A stretch of DNA of 64,000 nucleotides from positions 1,488,001 through 1,552,000 of the forward strand of contig JAHLEZ010000017.1 of assembly GCA_020726505.1 (NCBI GenBank), in the 5' to 3' direction. Positions 11,867-22,514 of the stretch are shown piece after piece. Position 1 is the first letter of the stretch. Each line of letters opens with the position of its first letter. The notes beneath the pieces were generated by a model. The model did no database searches. It was not told where the DNA came from and saw nothing but the letters and a program-made list of their open reading frames with translations. The position numbers and the translations under genes are program-made. The stretch comes from Leptodontidium sp. MPI-SDFR-AT-0119. Lineage: Eukaryota; Ascomycota; Leotiomycetes; Helotiales; Leptodontidiaceae.

Positions 11867-12037
11867 TGTTACGACAGGTATACTTTGGCTAGGGTTCAGC
11901 TAAGTCAGGGGTCCAGAACAGGTCCGACTCCCCTCCGACTTCTTATATATATAGCTCCCTCCTGTAGAGTAACTCTGTAGTTTTGTATTCTAAGTGTGAA
12001 GTTAACCTTCTGCGGCCAAGGCTCTTGTGTCGTGACA
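11867..12037 (+). repeat. 3' LTR of gag-only element
   Basis: 171 bp, TGTTACGACAGG to GTGTCGTGACA, followed by the target duplication ATAAC at 12038-12042. Confidence 0.92.
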
Positions 12038-12042
12038 ATAAC

Positions 12043-12815
12043 TAGAAAATCGCTAATATCTCTTTATTATAGATTAAGTAATTAAGCTTAGAGTTTATCA
12101 TAGTCTTAAAGATATATTTCACGGGGTAAAAAGCTCCGTTCTTTTAAAGTTAAGATAAGACCTTAGCGACGACTCCGTTAGAAGAGTTAGTCTTTAGCCG
12201 TATTTACTTTATAAGATTATAGTAGTAAAGAACCGGCGTAGATTAGAGGGCTTCCCGAAGAGTTTCTTAAGTGTTCTTATAAGTGTTGTCAAAGACGAAG
12301 GGAACGTCCTTTTTAGTAAGTATTATAAGGGGACGTGTAATACGATTATAATCTTTAATAAATTAGTAATAAAAGTTATAAAAGCTAAGGTAACTTTATA
12401 TACCTTATATATTATTAGCGTATTATTAGTCCTTAATTATACTAATCTTTTCTAAGTTTACTTTTACGTTATTAACTTTAATAATAAATCCCAGGAACTT
12501 AGTCTTTTATACGCTAAACTTAGACTTCTTAATATTAGCCTAAAGTTCGTATACTTATAATATTATTATAACCTTCTTAACGTAAACCTCGTATTCCTTC
12601 GAAGTAAACGAATATATAAGGATATTATTTATATAAGCCGCGTAGAAGTCGTTGAGGTACTTTATAAGGATATTATTAATAAATTACTAAAAAGTCGCCG
12701 AATTATTAATAAGACTAAAGAGAAGGACCTTATACTTATATATATTATATTAAGTATAAAAAATTATATAATCTTTACTCTTAGGGGATATACGAATATA
12801 ATAAAAAGCTTACTA
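12043..12815 (-). pseudogene. Gypsy-3 pol, RT to RNase H fragment
   Basis: The reverse complement matches Gypsy-1 from about 5070 to 5850 and Gypsy-2 from about 31550 to 32300. The catalytic box on the - strand near 12620-12640 reads AYINNILIY, again N-N for D-D. This piece was separated from the next RT piece at 34725 by Gypsy-2; the AATAT duplications on each side (12816-12820 and 34720-34724) prove the original continuity. Confidence 0.85.
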
Positions 12816-12820
12816 AATAT

Positions 12821-13123
12821 TGTTACGACCTACGATGCGCCTCGTATTCTAACCGACATAGGCTCGTAGTATCGCTGGCTATGCGACGGCGCTAAGCCCA
12901 ATAAGGAAGACTAGGAGGCGAGCCTGCGACATATTGACGTGAATGGCACTCGACTACGCTAGGCCCTATTAGGAGGGCCCTTTATATATTTATACTCGAG
13001 CTCCCCCTTACGGAGAGCTCTCCTTTCCTCCTTATCTTTTCTTCTCGATTCTAAGTGTAACTAAAGGCCTAAATATAAAGCTAAAGTTAACTCGCTATAT
13101 TAACCTCTTAGCTAGCCGTAACA
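12821..13123 (+). repeat. Gypsy-2 5' LTR
   Basis: 303 bp, TGTTACGACC to CGTAACA, with intact terminal inverted nonamers. It carries the same TATA and GAGCTC hairpin arrangement as the other family LTRs, with one hairpin arm altered. Confidence 0.94.
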
Positions 13124-13299
13124 TAAGAAAAGACTTGTACCCCTTCACTATAAAGCGTTATATCTTACCTAGTCTTGCGCCTTGTCGACTTGCCCTTGTA
13201 ATAAGCTAATAACAAGCCTTAACACTTTAGCCTATTCGACAGATAAGTACCTCTCTGCCTTAGTAGTAGACTGTCCTAAAGAAAGCTAGATATTCTCTC

Positions 13300-14822
13300 G
13301 TAATTAACTTACCTTGCCACAACTTAACACGCGCCCCGTTTCGAACATATGTCTAATTAATATATTAATTAATAACCTTAAATACCTCTTTACCCTACTT
13401 TACTACTACTACTGACTTCTCCCTCTCGTCGGCGAAGCTCTAGAGAAAAGAGCGCCCTTATACGGTTAAGCTTTATTAATACCCTTATCCCTTTAATTAA
13501 GACTCTCTCGGAGGAGCCAGAGAGCTTTAATAGATTCGACTTAGACTTAGAGGACAAACCCTAACGCTTCTTTAACGTATTGCTAGAGCCTACTAATATA
13601 GAAGGCCTTACCCCCGCTTAATAAGCTAGGGTAAATCAGTTAATTAAGGACTCTATTAACTTTATTGTCGTTACTGCTATTATATAAGCCCTCACTTAAT
13701 ATACTATCGATAACCCTCACTAAGGGACTAGTACTCCCTCCCCTTCTAACCGATTTATACGTGCTCTTACGGCGGACCTCTAGCTTATTGCCGACTATTA
13801 CCTCCTTAAGTTAAACCTTATTATCCTTGTTATTGAGCTTAATAAGGTTAAGTACTCTTGTATCCCTTTTAGCGACTATAAGGGCGAAATTAAATACGAC
13901 GCTTAAAAGATAAATATAAAACTCTTTATTTAAAAGTACTTAAGTAATTTCTTTACTAGTGAATCGTAAGTTTATGCTTACTTTAAGTATATAAAGGGAG
14001 AGGCTAAGACTATTATCTTTTAATAAATAGACCTTAACTTTACTAAAGACTTTAACGGAGCCGGCGACGTCTTAAAGGCCTTAGACTAGCGTTTCTTTAA
14101 TTATAACTAAGTGTAAGCCGCTAAACTTAAGTATAACTAATTATAAATAAGTAATATAACTTATAATAAATTCCGTATAAAGTTCACGACGTACGTAGTT
14201 ACTAGAAAAATCTCACTTAACCGCTAGTTCGACGACGTATGCGAGAAAGTCTTAAATAAGCTCAAGTATAATATCTAAACTAAGAAGTATAAATTCGCTA
14301 GAGATTATACGGCTCTTAATAAGTTCTTAGTCGTCTTAAATCGTAAGCTATAGAATATTACTACTAGACGAGTTAATAAACGTATTATTACTATTATCTA
14401 TAAAGCCCCTCGAGTCTCCTTTAATAATATTAGCACTAATAACTCGCGCGGCATCCTAAAGAAGGACAGTTAGCGTTCGACTTCACTTACTTCTACTACT
14501 TATATATAGAGACTACTGACTCTAAGACAGTTATTAGATGTCCGCTAGTATACGCCTTTTCCTTCGCTTGTCTTACGCCGACTTAAGTCCCCTGTACTTC
14601 CTCTTATACTTAAGGACGTCTCTTTTAACACTTGTTTCTATTATAGTAAGACTAGCTATTAGGCTAACAACTGTCTTAAGCGCCGTAAAGACTAAGCCCT
14701 TAATAAGTCGATTTCTTAGTTAGTCGTTAGCGAGGAACTAAAGACTAACGAGCTCTCAAAAAACTCTTAAGTTATAATAAAGACTTATACCTTAATATAA
14801 GTCACAATTTATAAAAGGACTT
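13300..14822 (+). pseudogene. Gypsy-2 gag remnant
   Basis: Aligns with Gypsy-1 gag. The block with YKGEIKYDA and the following ARDYTALNKFL-like segment is visible near 13870-14330. It ends where Copia-1 inserted, inside the Gag/protease junction; the frame resumes at 22515. The open frame at 14538-14723 corresponds to the out-of-frame shadow at 3352 in Gypsy-1. Confidence 0.8.
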
Positions 14823-15007
14823 TGTGGTGCAGAAGTGGAGTAGAGCCTTGCGATTAACGTAAGGAGAATTGAAGTGATTAATTATTGTCCAGAATACATA
14901 AGGAAATCAAGGGAACACGTTATTCCCCTGAAAGCGGTATACGCTGGCAGAATCTAAAACTAGTATAGCGCACAACTAACCGAACATCAGCCCGTGCCTG
15001 TACGACA
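14823..15007 (-). repeat. Copia-1 3' LTR (left end)
   Basis: 185 bp, reading TGTGGTGCAGAAGTGG to TGTACGACA on the + strand. The polypurine tract (TTGGCTAGGGGGTG on the - strand) lies immediately inside, at about 15008-15021. Confidence 0.95.
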
Positions 15008-15276
15008 CACCCCCTAGCCAAGTGACAATTGTAAGCCACTAATATTGTGATTGGCTGCTCTAAGCGAGAGCAAACACCAAACTGAACAATAAGGCCACAA
15101 CTATTCCTGTACTACTAGGTTAAGTAAACAACCGTCCTATTTGAAGTGGCGCATCCCCCACTTAATTCTTGATCCTGCAACCTCTCCACAACACATATAG
15201 ATCGACCTTTCGATTTACTAACCAATTAACCAATTAACAATCAATTAACTAATTAATAAATTAATCAATTGATACT
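15008..15276 (+). promoter_or_regulatory. Probable promoter and leader of the Copia-1 opposite-strand gene
   Basis: 269 bp between the LTR and the ATG of the accessory gene. It holds a CCAAT-type GATTGGCTGC near 15051, and just before the ATG a run of AATTAAC/AATCAATT repeats (about 15219-15271). Copia-2 has a matching repeat run at 31094-31140 before its copy of the gene, suggesting a conserved leader. No transcription start can be fixed from sequence alone. Confidence 0.5.
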
Positions 15277-16223
15277 ATGGGTGTATTAGTGCGCTCTGCT
15301 AAGGCCGTTAAGGCTAATCGTTTGGCTGCTACTATAAGTTATTAAGTTGAATTTTATTGAGCTGATCGTTGATTTTGGGGTTGTGTATTAATTTGAATAT
15401 TATTAACTGTAGTAGGCGAAGAAGAAGAAGGATGCCAAGAAGGCTCTAAAGGCTGCTCCTGCTCCAAAGAGAGCTGTTGCGGCTACTCCGGTTACTCGTG
15501 CTCGTACTCCCCGAGTCAAGGGAGATAAGCGTTTAGTTGTTTGTTTAGGTTACATCAATGGCGCCCTCTAAACTAAAAGCACCGGCGAGTACTTTGATGT
15601 TGTTAGTCGAGGTGCTCGTTGTTTCGCTTACTCGTCGGGCCATTCTTACAAGGCTACTCCCCCTACTACCTAGGCTCCTTTCCTCCTTTACCGTACTACG
15701 CTCTTAAACGACGCAAGTAAGAAGGTAAATTCCCTTAGTTATTCCATTTTAGCGTGTAATTACTAACTGTTTTAGGAATTAGAGCGCCTAAGAGCTCCTG
15801 TTTTTACTGCCCTCCGGGGTAAGGCTGCTACTTCTGCTGCTAATAGAGCAACCGGCTTAGGAGGAGGTGACGAGGAGGAAGAAGATAAGGGTGGTGCTAC
15901 TATTGAAGAGTCTAGTATATTGTTCTATTTTGAATTTCCCGCGAAATTAAGGCTAAATCGATTGATTTCTTTTAGATAAAGAGAACTCCTTCGGTACTCC
16001 GGAGGTTTATACGCGAGTTGCTGGAGAGTAACTTACTGCTGCTACTAGTGCTCTATTCTCTCCGGAGCTTGCTCGTGGACCTACTAGTGTTAGTGGAGCT
16101 CTGGCTCTTACTCCTGAAGAAGAGGCTTCGGCCGCTCGTATTAACGAGCTTTATAGTGTAATTAGAAGTGCCTTGGCTACTCTAGCTAGGGAAGTTCGGG
16201 GCTTGCCACCCAGAGATAATTAG
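15277..16223 (+). pseudogene. Opposite-strand spliced accessory gene of Copia-1 (Cys-rich protein)
   Basis: Proposed exons: 15277-15333, 15416-15724, 15776-15914, 15976-16223; introns of 82, 51 and 61 nt, phases 0, 0, 1. Donor 1 reads ATAAGT (GTAAGT with a TG-to-TA change); intron 2 has TACTAAC and TTTAG. Joined, they encode 250 residues with three RIP-type stops. N-terminus MGVLVRSAKAVKANRLAA, then AKKKKDAKKALKAAPA, a likely nuclear localisation signal. A cysteine motif starts at 15542: C-x2-Y-x12-Y-x9-C-x2-Y-x5-Y, where Copia-2 supplies C at three of the four Y positions and Copia-3 at the last (TGY to TAY). The C-terminus EEEASAARINELYSVIRSAL looks helical. It runs against pol and ends about 300 bp from the pol stop. 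Function unknown; I have no named family for it. Confidence 0.8.
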
Positions 16224-16524
16224 GCTACTCTCTTTTTGTGAGGCGAGGCTTAGGAACCTCTAAACAACTAAGTATCCCTTTGTAATTTACTTGCGTTACG
16301 TTACTTTTACTATAGAAACGAATAACCCTTAAGAGCAATTGAATCTTCCAAATGCCGTGAATTTCACCCCCGAGCTCAGTTGCTCTCGAAGTAAATCAAA
16401 CAATAAGAGAATTTACAAAGTAATAACAAATACATAAGAAAATACATTATATATTCACAGGGTGAGCTTATAGTTAAACTACCCTTATATAAAAGAAAGG
16501 TAAAGAACGTGTATAAAGACCTAC

Positions 16525-19500
16525 TTTAAAGTGAGGGCTCTACAGTGAGTTGCTCTAGTTAAGCACGAACATCTACCAAGTTAATAAGAACAACAAAACT
16601 CTCAAATTTTTGCCGAGAAAGGTTCTTTGTAAGTCTATTAGCGGGCATATAACTCGTAAGTAAATATTTGACTAAAAAAGTGCCCTTTTGAAACTCCTGG
16701 CGTAACTATATATTCTAAATATTAACGTGGCGTAACTTAATAGAGATACGCTGATTTTCCCCAATGATTAACCGTATCGTTTACTAATTGTCGCAGAAGA
16801 TCCTCTAAATTTCCCTTAACTTAAGACGTAACTCCTAAAAGAAACGCTACAAAGCCATAATCTCCTTAGCCGTGCGCTTAACGCCTAAAAGCTTAGCCTG
16901 TGTAGTCGAAGTGATAATTATATCTTATAAGGCCGCTCTCCATAAAATTAAACCTCTAAAAAGTATTATAATATAACTATTAGAGGAGCGCCTAGTATCG
17001 AGATTGTCTGCAAATGAAGTATCTAAAGTTATAATAAGCTAAGAGTCGCGTAGTTTGTAACTATAAGTGATCGCCAAAAATCGGGTTCTGAAGAGGTAAC
17101 GAATAGTCTAATTAATTACCGTAAGGTGCTCTAAAGAGGGGTTAGTCAAGAAGTGAGAAAGTCTTAAAGCTACAAATATAACGTTTACGCGCAACATAAT
17201 TGCCGTGTAAAGCACTGAGCTAACCTTCTCTTAATACTCCTTAATTTAAACCGGGGTTACTTGCCCTTAATTCTTTAGTAACTCAACTTAAAGTAATAGA
17301 GTACTTAGGCAATTTCTATCTACTAAGTCAAATCGCAGAGTAACCTTTTAGATATAAGTGTCGTGTACTAAAGAAATAGTTTTTACTTAACGATTTCTAA
17401 TAACGCGAACACTTAAAAACTACTCTGTCGATTCTCCTCTAGTGAGCTCGTATGCCGTATTCAAGCCGTTGATAATAAGTTGAGCGTCTCTAAGGGCTAA
17501 AGCGTGGTGTAATACTTGAATATCGTCGACATAAAAGATAATAAAGACTGAACGTTACTCGTTTATAAAGATACAAGGCTCCTCCTTACAGGGGATTAAC
17601 CCTAACTTTGACAAAGTTCCGGTAAAGTCTCCGTACCATAGTACTAGCGAGTCTCTAAGTCTATAAAGTGCACGATCAACTTCTACTACTATGCCGTCTT
17701 ATTTAAATCCGTCTAATAAGTAACAGCGTACGCGAGCACTCAATTCGCTTCGTTTGGCGTTAATAAAGGCGTTAACAACATTAAATTAAATCATCTCTAA
17801 ATCAAATTGAGCTGCTATTGCTATGGCGGTCCTAAAAGAACGAGCAGCTAAGGTTACTATATATATTAAGAGAATTAACGTTTCGGGTTATAAGTCTCCC
17901 CTAATAATAACTCGCGAGCGACACTTAGTCAAATACCCTAACGAATCGACTTTAGCGTGAAATACTTATTTCAATAGTATTAGTTATTTAGTGGCGAAGC
18001 TTTATTTAACGACTCTCTAGTAGTTACGCGACTCTAAGTTAGTGATTTCCTTAATTACGTCGGCTCAGAAGTGCTCTCTTAGAGGGTAATCCTTGAGGTC
18101 TCTCTAATTTAATAGGTCCTTTAGTAATTAGGATTAATATATTCGTAGGAGATTAACTAGTTATCGAATTTCGACATTTTTAAGAATAGACACTGAAATT
18201 ATAGCGTGGACTGTGCTTAAGTCTTTCCCGTCTCTTTATACTAGTTCTTGACTAAGCTAAAAGGTCCCTAGAAAGTCCTTTAAATACTCACGGTTACTCG
18301 ACGGGTTCAACGATTCCGTAATTAACTCTTTAACAGTTGCTATGTAGACGCTTCGATTCGGTTTCGTAATCTTATTACTAACTCGGGTCTTTCGACCGTC
18401 GCTAGTTGCTTGATCTTCTACCCTCTTCCTCTATAAAGGTTTAAGTAAATTATTGTCAGTTAAGGCTAGAAGTAGTAAGTATTACTTTATACTTAATTCT
18501 TTTCTTAAATCTAATAAATTAAGATACTCCTTGTACTCTATTACTTGAGGCGGAGCTTCTGATTACTTAGGGCCGGCACCTTAAGTAAGTGCTCCCCGAC
18601 GCTTAAGACCGCGCTCTTAGTCGTGTGGCCCTTAAGAGTATATAACAACTTGTAATATTAATTGGCGCTTAGCTCCTATATCTCTCTTAAAGTTTAATAC
18701 ACTACGTAAGACATCTCTCCCAGTTGTACTTTAAGACACTAACTGTCTTAATTTGTCGACTCGTTTTAAGACTTAATTAAGGTGCTCGTAAGTAAGAAGT
18801 CTAACACTCTTCCTTAGTTAATTCACCCCTAAGTTTTTACTAACGAGTTCTATTAATCTTAACTTTTCTAAGGGTAATATTAGTTACTTTAACCTCGTAG
18901 TTAAAAGCTTAAGCGAAGGCTGTGGCACCCCCAATATTACAAACTCAGTAGTTTCTATAGAACTTATTACTTAACTTAGTTGTTCCTTTTCTAAGGTAGT
19001 ACTTATTATTAATTCTAGTATGTCGAGTGCGCTTAGTCGATTAATTATATCGGTTCTAGTATCCTGGGGTCCTTCCTCTTCTTTTAGCATTTTAGTAAGA
19101 TCTCTTAATATTAAGCGCGGCTAGCCGACCGCTCTCTTTACATTTAGAGAGCCTAAATAAAAAAGGGATTCGTTAAAAGCAATGTTCTGAGTCACTATTA
19201 CACGTTGTAATTAAGGTACCCAGACCCTATATATATTAGACGAGACGTATCCTACTAGGTATCTAAGGTGCACTCTTAGGTTGACTTTAAATGCTCTCTT
19301 TTGTTAAAGAGCCTCTCGGTCCTTGATCATAGGGTAAGCTCTATAGCCGTATGCCCATATGTTGCTCTAGTCAGGTCGTATATCAGTGGTGAGCTTCTGA
19401 ATAAGCTTAGGGTCGTAGTACCGAAAATATTACCTAAACCAGGTATAAAAGATCTCATTTAGACTCTTAAAGCCTTTCCGAGCAGCCGGACTTATATTAT

Positions 19501-22200
19501 AAAGAGTAATTGCCGCTATAGTTACTTTTATCTAAAGTTTTTCCGGTAGGTTTACTGAAAGGCGTATCTTAATAGACTTTTCGATGATTTCCTTGCCTAC
19601 ACGCTCAGCTCCCTTATTAAGTTAGTGTATATATAAAGGGGTACCCTTAATATTAATACTATTCTCTGTATACCACTTTTCGTACTCAGTTAATCCATTA
19701 ATTCCTATAACCGAGGTATCGTTGTCTTAGCGTATTTTGCAAATCGAGAGTCCGAATTGACGTCTCGTCCACGCCTTAAACGGTTTAAGAACTCCTAAGA
19801 CGGCGATTAACTCTTTATTTTTTAAGAGCTATCTATAAAATTTCCCGTCGTATTAGTCTTTAATTAATAAGAGCCAGCTATTCCCATCAAATCCAACAGG
19901 GAAGTCGAATAAGTCCCAAGAAATACAATAAAAAGGCCGAGTAGCTGTTCTCTCCGAAGGTCTTCGACTAACGACTTACTACGCGACAGTCAGAGAGCAC
20001 TCTTCACACTTAATTTAAGTAGTGCCTATAATCTCGACGTTACGCGTATTCTTGACTAAATTCTCTAATACTTCCTTCCCTAAGTGCCCTGCCTGTAAGT
20101 GCTATAACTTAACGTCGTCTAGCCGCGGTCTCAAATATCGTCGACTTAATTAAAAGCCTTGTCGGATATTCCTTTAAAGCGTGAGGAATATCAAAAAGGT
20201 ATAAGTTAAGCGAATTAGAAAGTTGTGAGTAGTTAAAGAGGCTGAAGAGTAGTTAAAAGGCTTATATTTAAAGAAAACTAAGTTAAACTGTTACTCTAAT
20301 TACTTTAATACAATACTCTTCTTAGCTGATCCCACGCGCAGCGTATAGTCTAACTTATTATACTAAAGTTTAGCCTTTAACAAACGAGCTTCCGAAATAA
20401 TATTAATATTAAATCCTTTAACGACAGCGACGTTAAAAAGCCTTAAGTCCTTAGTGTTTAGTCTATTAAGGCCATAAAGAGTACCCTTAAAGACACGAGT
20501 ACCTCGGCCCTTAACTATAAGGCTCGACGTTCCGGCTTTAATACTGTTGTCGTTAATTAACTTGACAAAGGTCCTAGGCTCTAATAGAGTAACCGAGTTG
20601 ACTAAATAAGTGACAGCGCCGTTATTAAGTAAGGTACTCTCTAAGAGCGGGTGTCGATCTATATTAATAGTAATATAAATTCCAGAAGTGGCGAGAGCCT
20701 TGTCGAGTAACTCCGGACTAATTATATAAGTATTAATACTGCCGGGGTACTTCGGTAGTTCTAAGGGTTTTGCCAAAGTTATTAAAGAGGACGAGGAGTT
20801 TTCGGAGGTTATTCCCTTAGTAATTTCCTTCACCGCTACTTGTTTCCACCCTTTCTTGTCGATTACTCGCTTAAAGTCGGGAAACTCCTTTTTAAGCTTA
20901 ATTCGGGTTTCCTTAATTTCCTCTATAGACGGTAGGTTGCGTAGTTTGTCCCCGGTTGAGCCGTCGTAGTAATATCGAAGTCTATAACACTCAATCGCCT
21001 TGTGTCGGTGAGAGCTCACCTTATAGGGGCAAGTGTTAATCGAGGTATTTAGCGAAGGAGTCCTTAGTACTAATAGTACTCCTAGAGTATCTAATCTCCT
21101 TCTAAGTATAGCGTATAATCTAACTGTCTTGTTTCTTCTAATAGCCGTAAGAGACTCTTTATTAAGCGCCAATAACTAATTGACGTATTAAAGTAACGTG
21201 TACTTATAAATAACTCTAAGAGTATTGTCTCTAAGGACCTTAGACAGTCGTTCGCGGGCTTATTTAAGTGCGAGCTTCTCTTATACTACTTTAATAAAGT
21301 TAATAATCGCTAAGGGGCCCTTAACGTCTGGAATGTCGTATAATAGAGTATCTTAGTAAGTTAATCGCCACTCTTAAATCCACACCTTAAGATTAACTCG
21401 TCTTATTTTGACGATTTCGAGCTTCTCTTTATATTTAGCTTAAGCTTTAGTGATATTACTTATTTCCGAAGGGGCGTAATCTCTCTTTAACACCTTAAAG
21501 AGTATTTATAAAGTCCAAGATCGTGGGTCGTTCGATTCGTCTATTATCTTGTCGGGTTACTCTTTCGCTCTCTGTTCTTCCTTAATCTCACACTCCTAAA
21601 TAACACTTTAGTAGATTAAAGGATTAACTGTCTCTTGAATTTACTTATATACTACCTTATAAGCCCGAGCCTTTTCCGACTATTATGCGTGTTTTATAGT
21701 ATACTCCCTCATTAAGGCAATATATATTAAAGTAACTATAATAACGTTAAATAATATAAGAGGCGTTATATTTAGTTTAGGTCCCTTGAGTTCAGGTGCT
21801 CGTTAGTCTCTATCTTACTTTACTTACTCCCTAAAGTTAAAATCGAGAGCTTCCTTGTCTTATTATGCCTTTACTTAGTCGATCGTTTGTGCTTAAGGCT
21901 CGTTTTCGAGGATATTTAGAGCGACCGGTAATTCTAGATTAACCGACGTCTATACCTTGTGGAAGATACAAAAGGATTTAAAGGCTTAGTATTATAGAGT
22001 CTAAGTTTGCCTGTCGTAGTTAAGCGGCGTTCGATTATTAGAGGAGGAGACTAAAGTTAAGTCTACTATAGTGAAGAGAGGGCTGCTCTCTCGAGGGTTC
22101 GATAGATTTATTGAAGAGGAGAAGAGAATCTCGAGTACAGGTGCTCGATTTACCCTTTTCTAGAGAAGTTAAAGGGAAATGGCAATGTAAACTACACTTA
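16525..22200 (-). pseudogene. Copia-1 gag-pol remnant
   Basis: One polyprotein in Ty1/Copia order. The longest open piece is 21172-20363 (269 codons), covering the end of Gag with a ruined zinc knuckle (ECYRLRYYYDG) and the protease, active-site context ESTLLNNGAVTYLVNS (DNGA changed to NNGA). Integrase follows at about 20110-19150, RT at about 18300-17250, RNase H at about 17100-16560, ending with the segment related to NLSRQKFKNF and a terminal EQLTVEPSL. Compared with Copia-2, most stops and Cys/His losses fit RIP. The true start is uncertain because Gag near 22100-22000 is stop-rich. The + frame at 22111-22323 is a shadow. Confidence 0.9.
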
Positions 22201-22324
22201 TTAATAAGTAAGAAGCGCCGACGTTATTTGTCACTTATTAATCTTACGTTAATAGTTCTACTTAAATCTATAGAGCACAAAAGGAAGAATACTAACTTAA
22301 TAGCTTTGTCACAGGGCTTATAAC

Positions 22325-22509
22325 TGTGGTACAGAAGTGGAGTAGAGCCTTACGATTAACGTAAGGAGAATTAAAGTAATTAATTATTATCCAGAATATA
22401 TAAGGAAATCAGAGGAACACGTTGTTCCCCTAAAAGCGGTATACGCTAGCAGAATCTAAAACTAGTATAGCGCACAACTAACCGAGCATCAGCCCGTGCC
22501 TGTACGACA
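22325..22509 (-). repeat. Copia-1 5' LTR (right end)
   Basis: 185 bp, followed by target duplication GACTT at 22510-22514. It differs from the left LTR by a few transitions (for example GTGCAG to GTACAG). Confidence 0.95.
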
Positions 22510-22514
22510 GACTT

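Larger units (their letters stand above)
10253..12037 (+). mobile_element. Short gag-only LTR retrotransposon
   Basis: A 1785-bp element with two 171-bp LTRs (10253-10423 and 11867-12037), termini TGTTACGACAGG and GTGTCGTGACA, and perfect target duplications ATAAC (10248-10252 and 12038-12042). A polypurine tract with seven G precedes the 3' LTR at about 11855-11866. The internal 1.44 kb has room for one gene only, a Gag; there is no protease, RT or integrase. It is a non-autonomous element presumably mobilised by a Gypsy partner in trans. The LTR start is shared with the large Gypsy family but the rest of the LTR differs. Confidence 0.93.
14823..22509 (-). mobile_element. Copia-1, full Ty1/Copia element with an opposite-strand accessory gene
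   Basis: A 7687-bp element with two 185-bp LTRs, inserted in - orientation in Gypsy-2 with target duplication GACTT (14818-14822 and 22510-22514). In element orientation the order is LTR (22509-22325), gag, protease, integrase, RT, RNase H (ending near 16525), a 1.5-kb 3' segment, LTR (15007-14823). Integrase before RT identifies Ty1/Copia. The 3' segment carries a spliced gene on the opposite strand (15277-16223). Copia-2 is a second copy of the family. Pol is damaged by RIP. Confidence 0.95.

Noticed and set aside
22111..22323. 70-codon + frame beginning MKRRRESR
   Set aside because: Antisense to the Copia-1 gag start and running to the LTR edge; not conserved as a frame in Copia-2.
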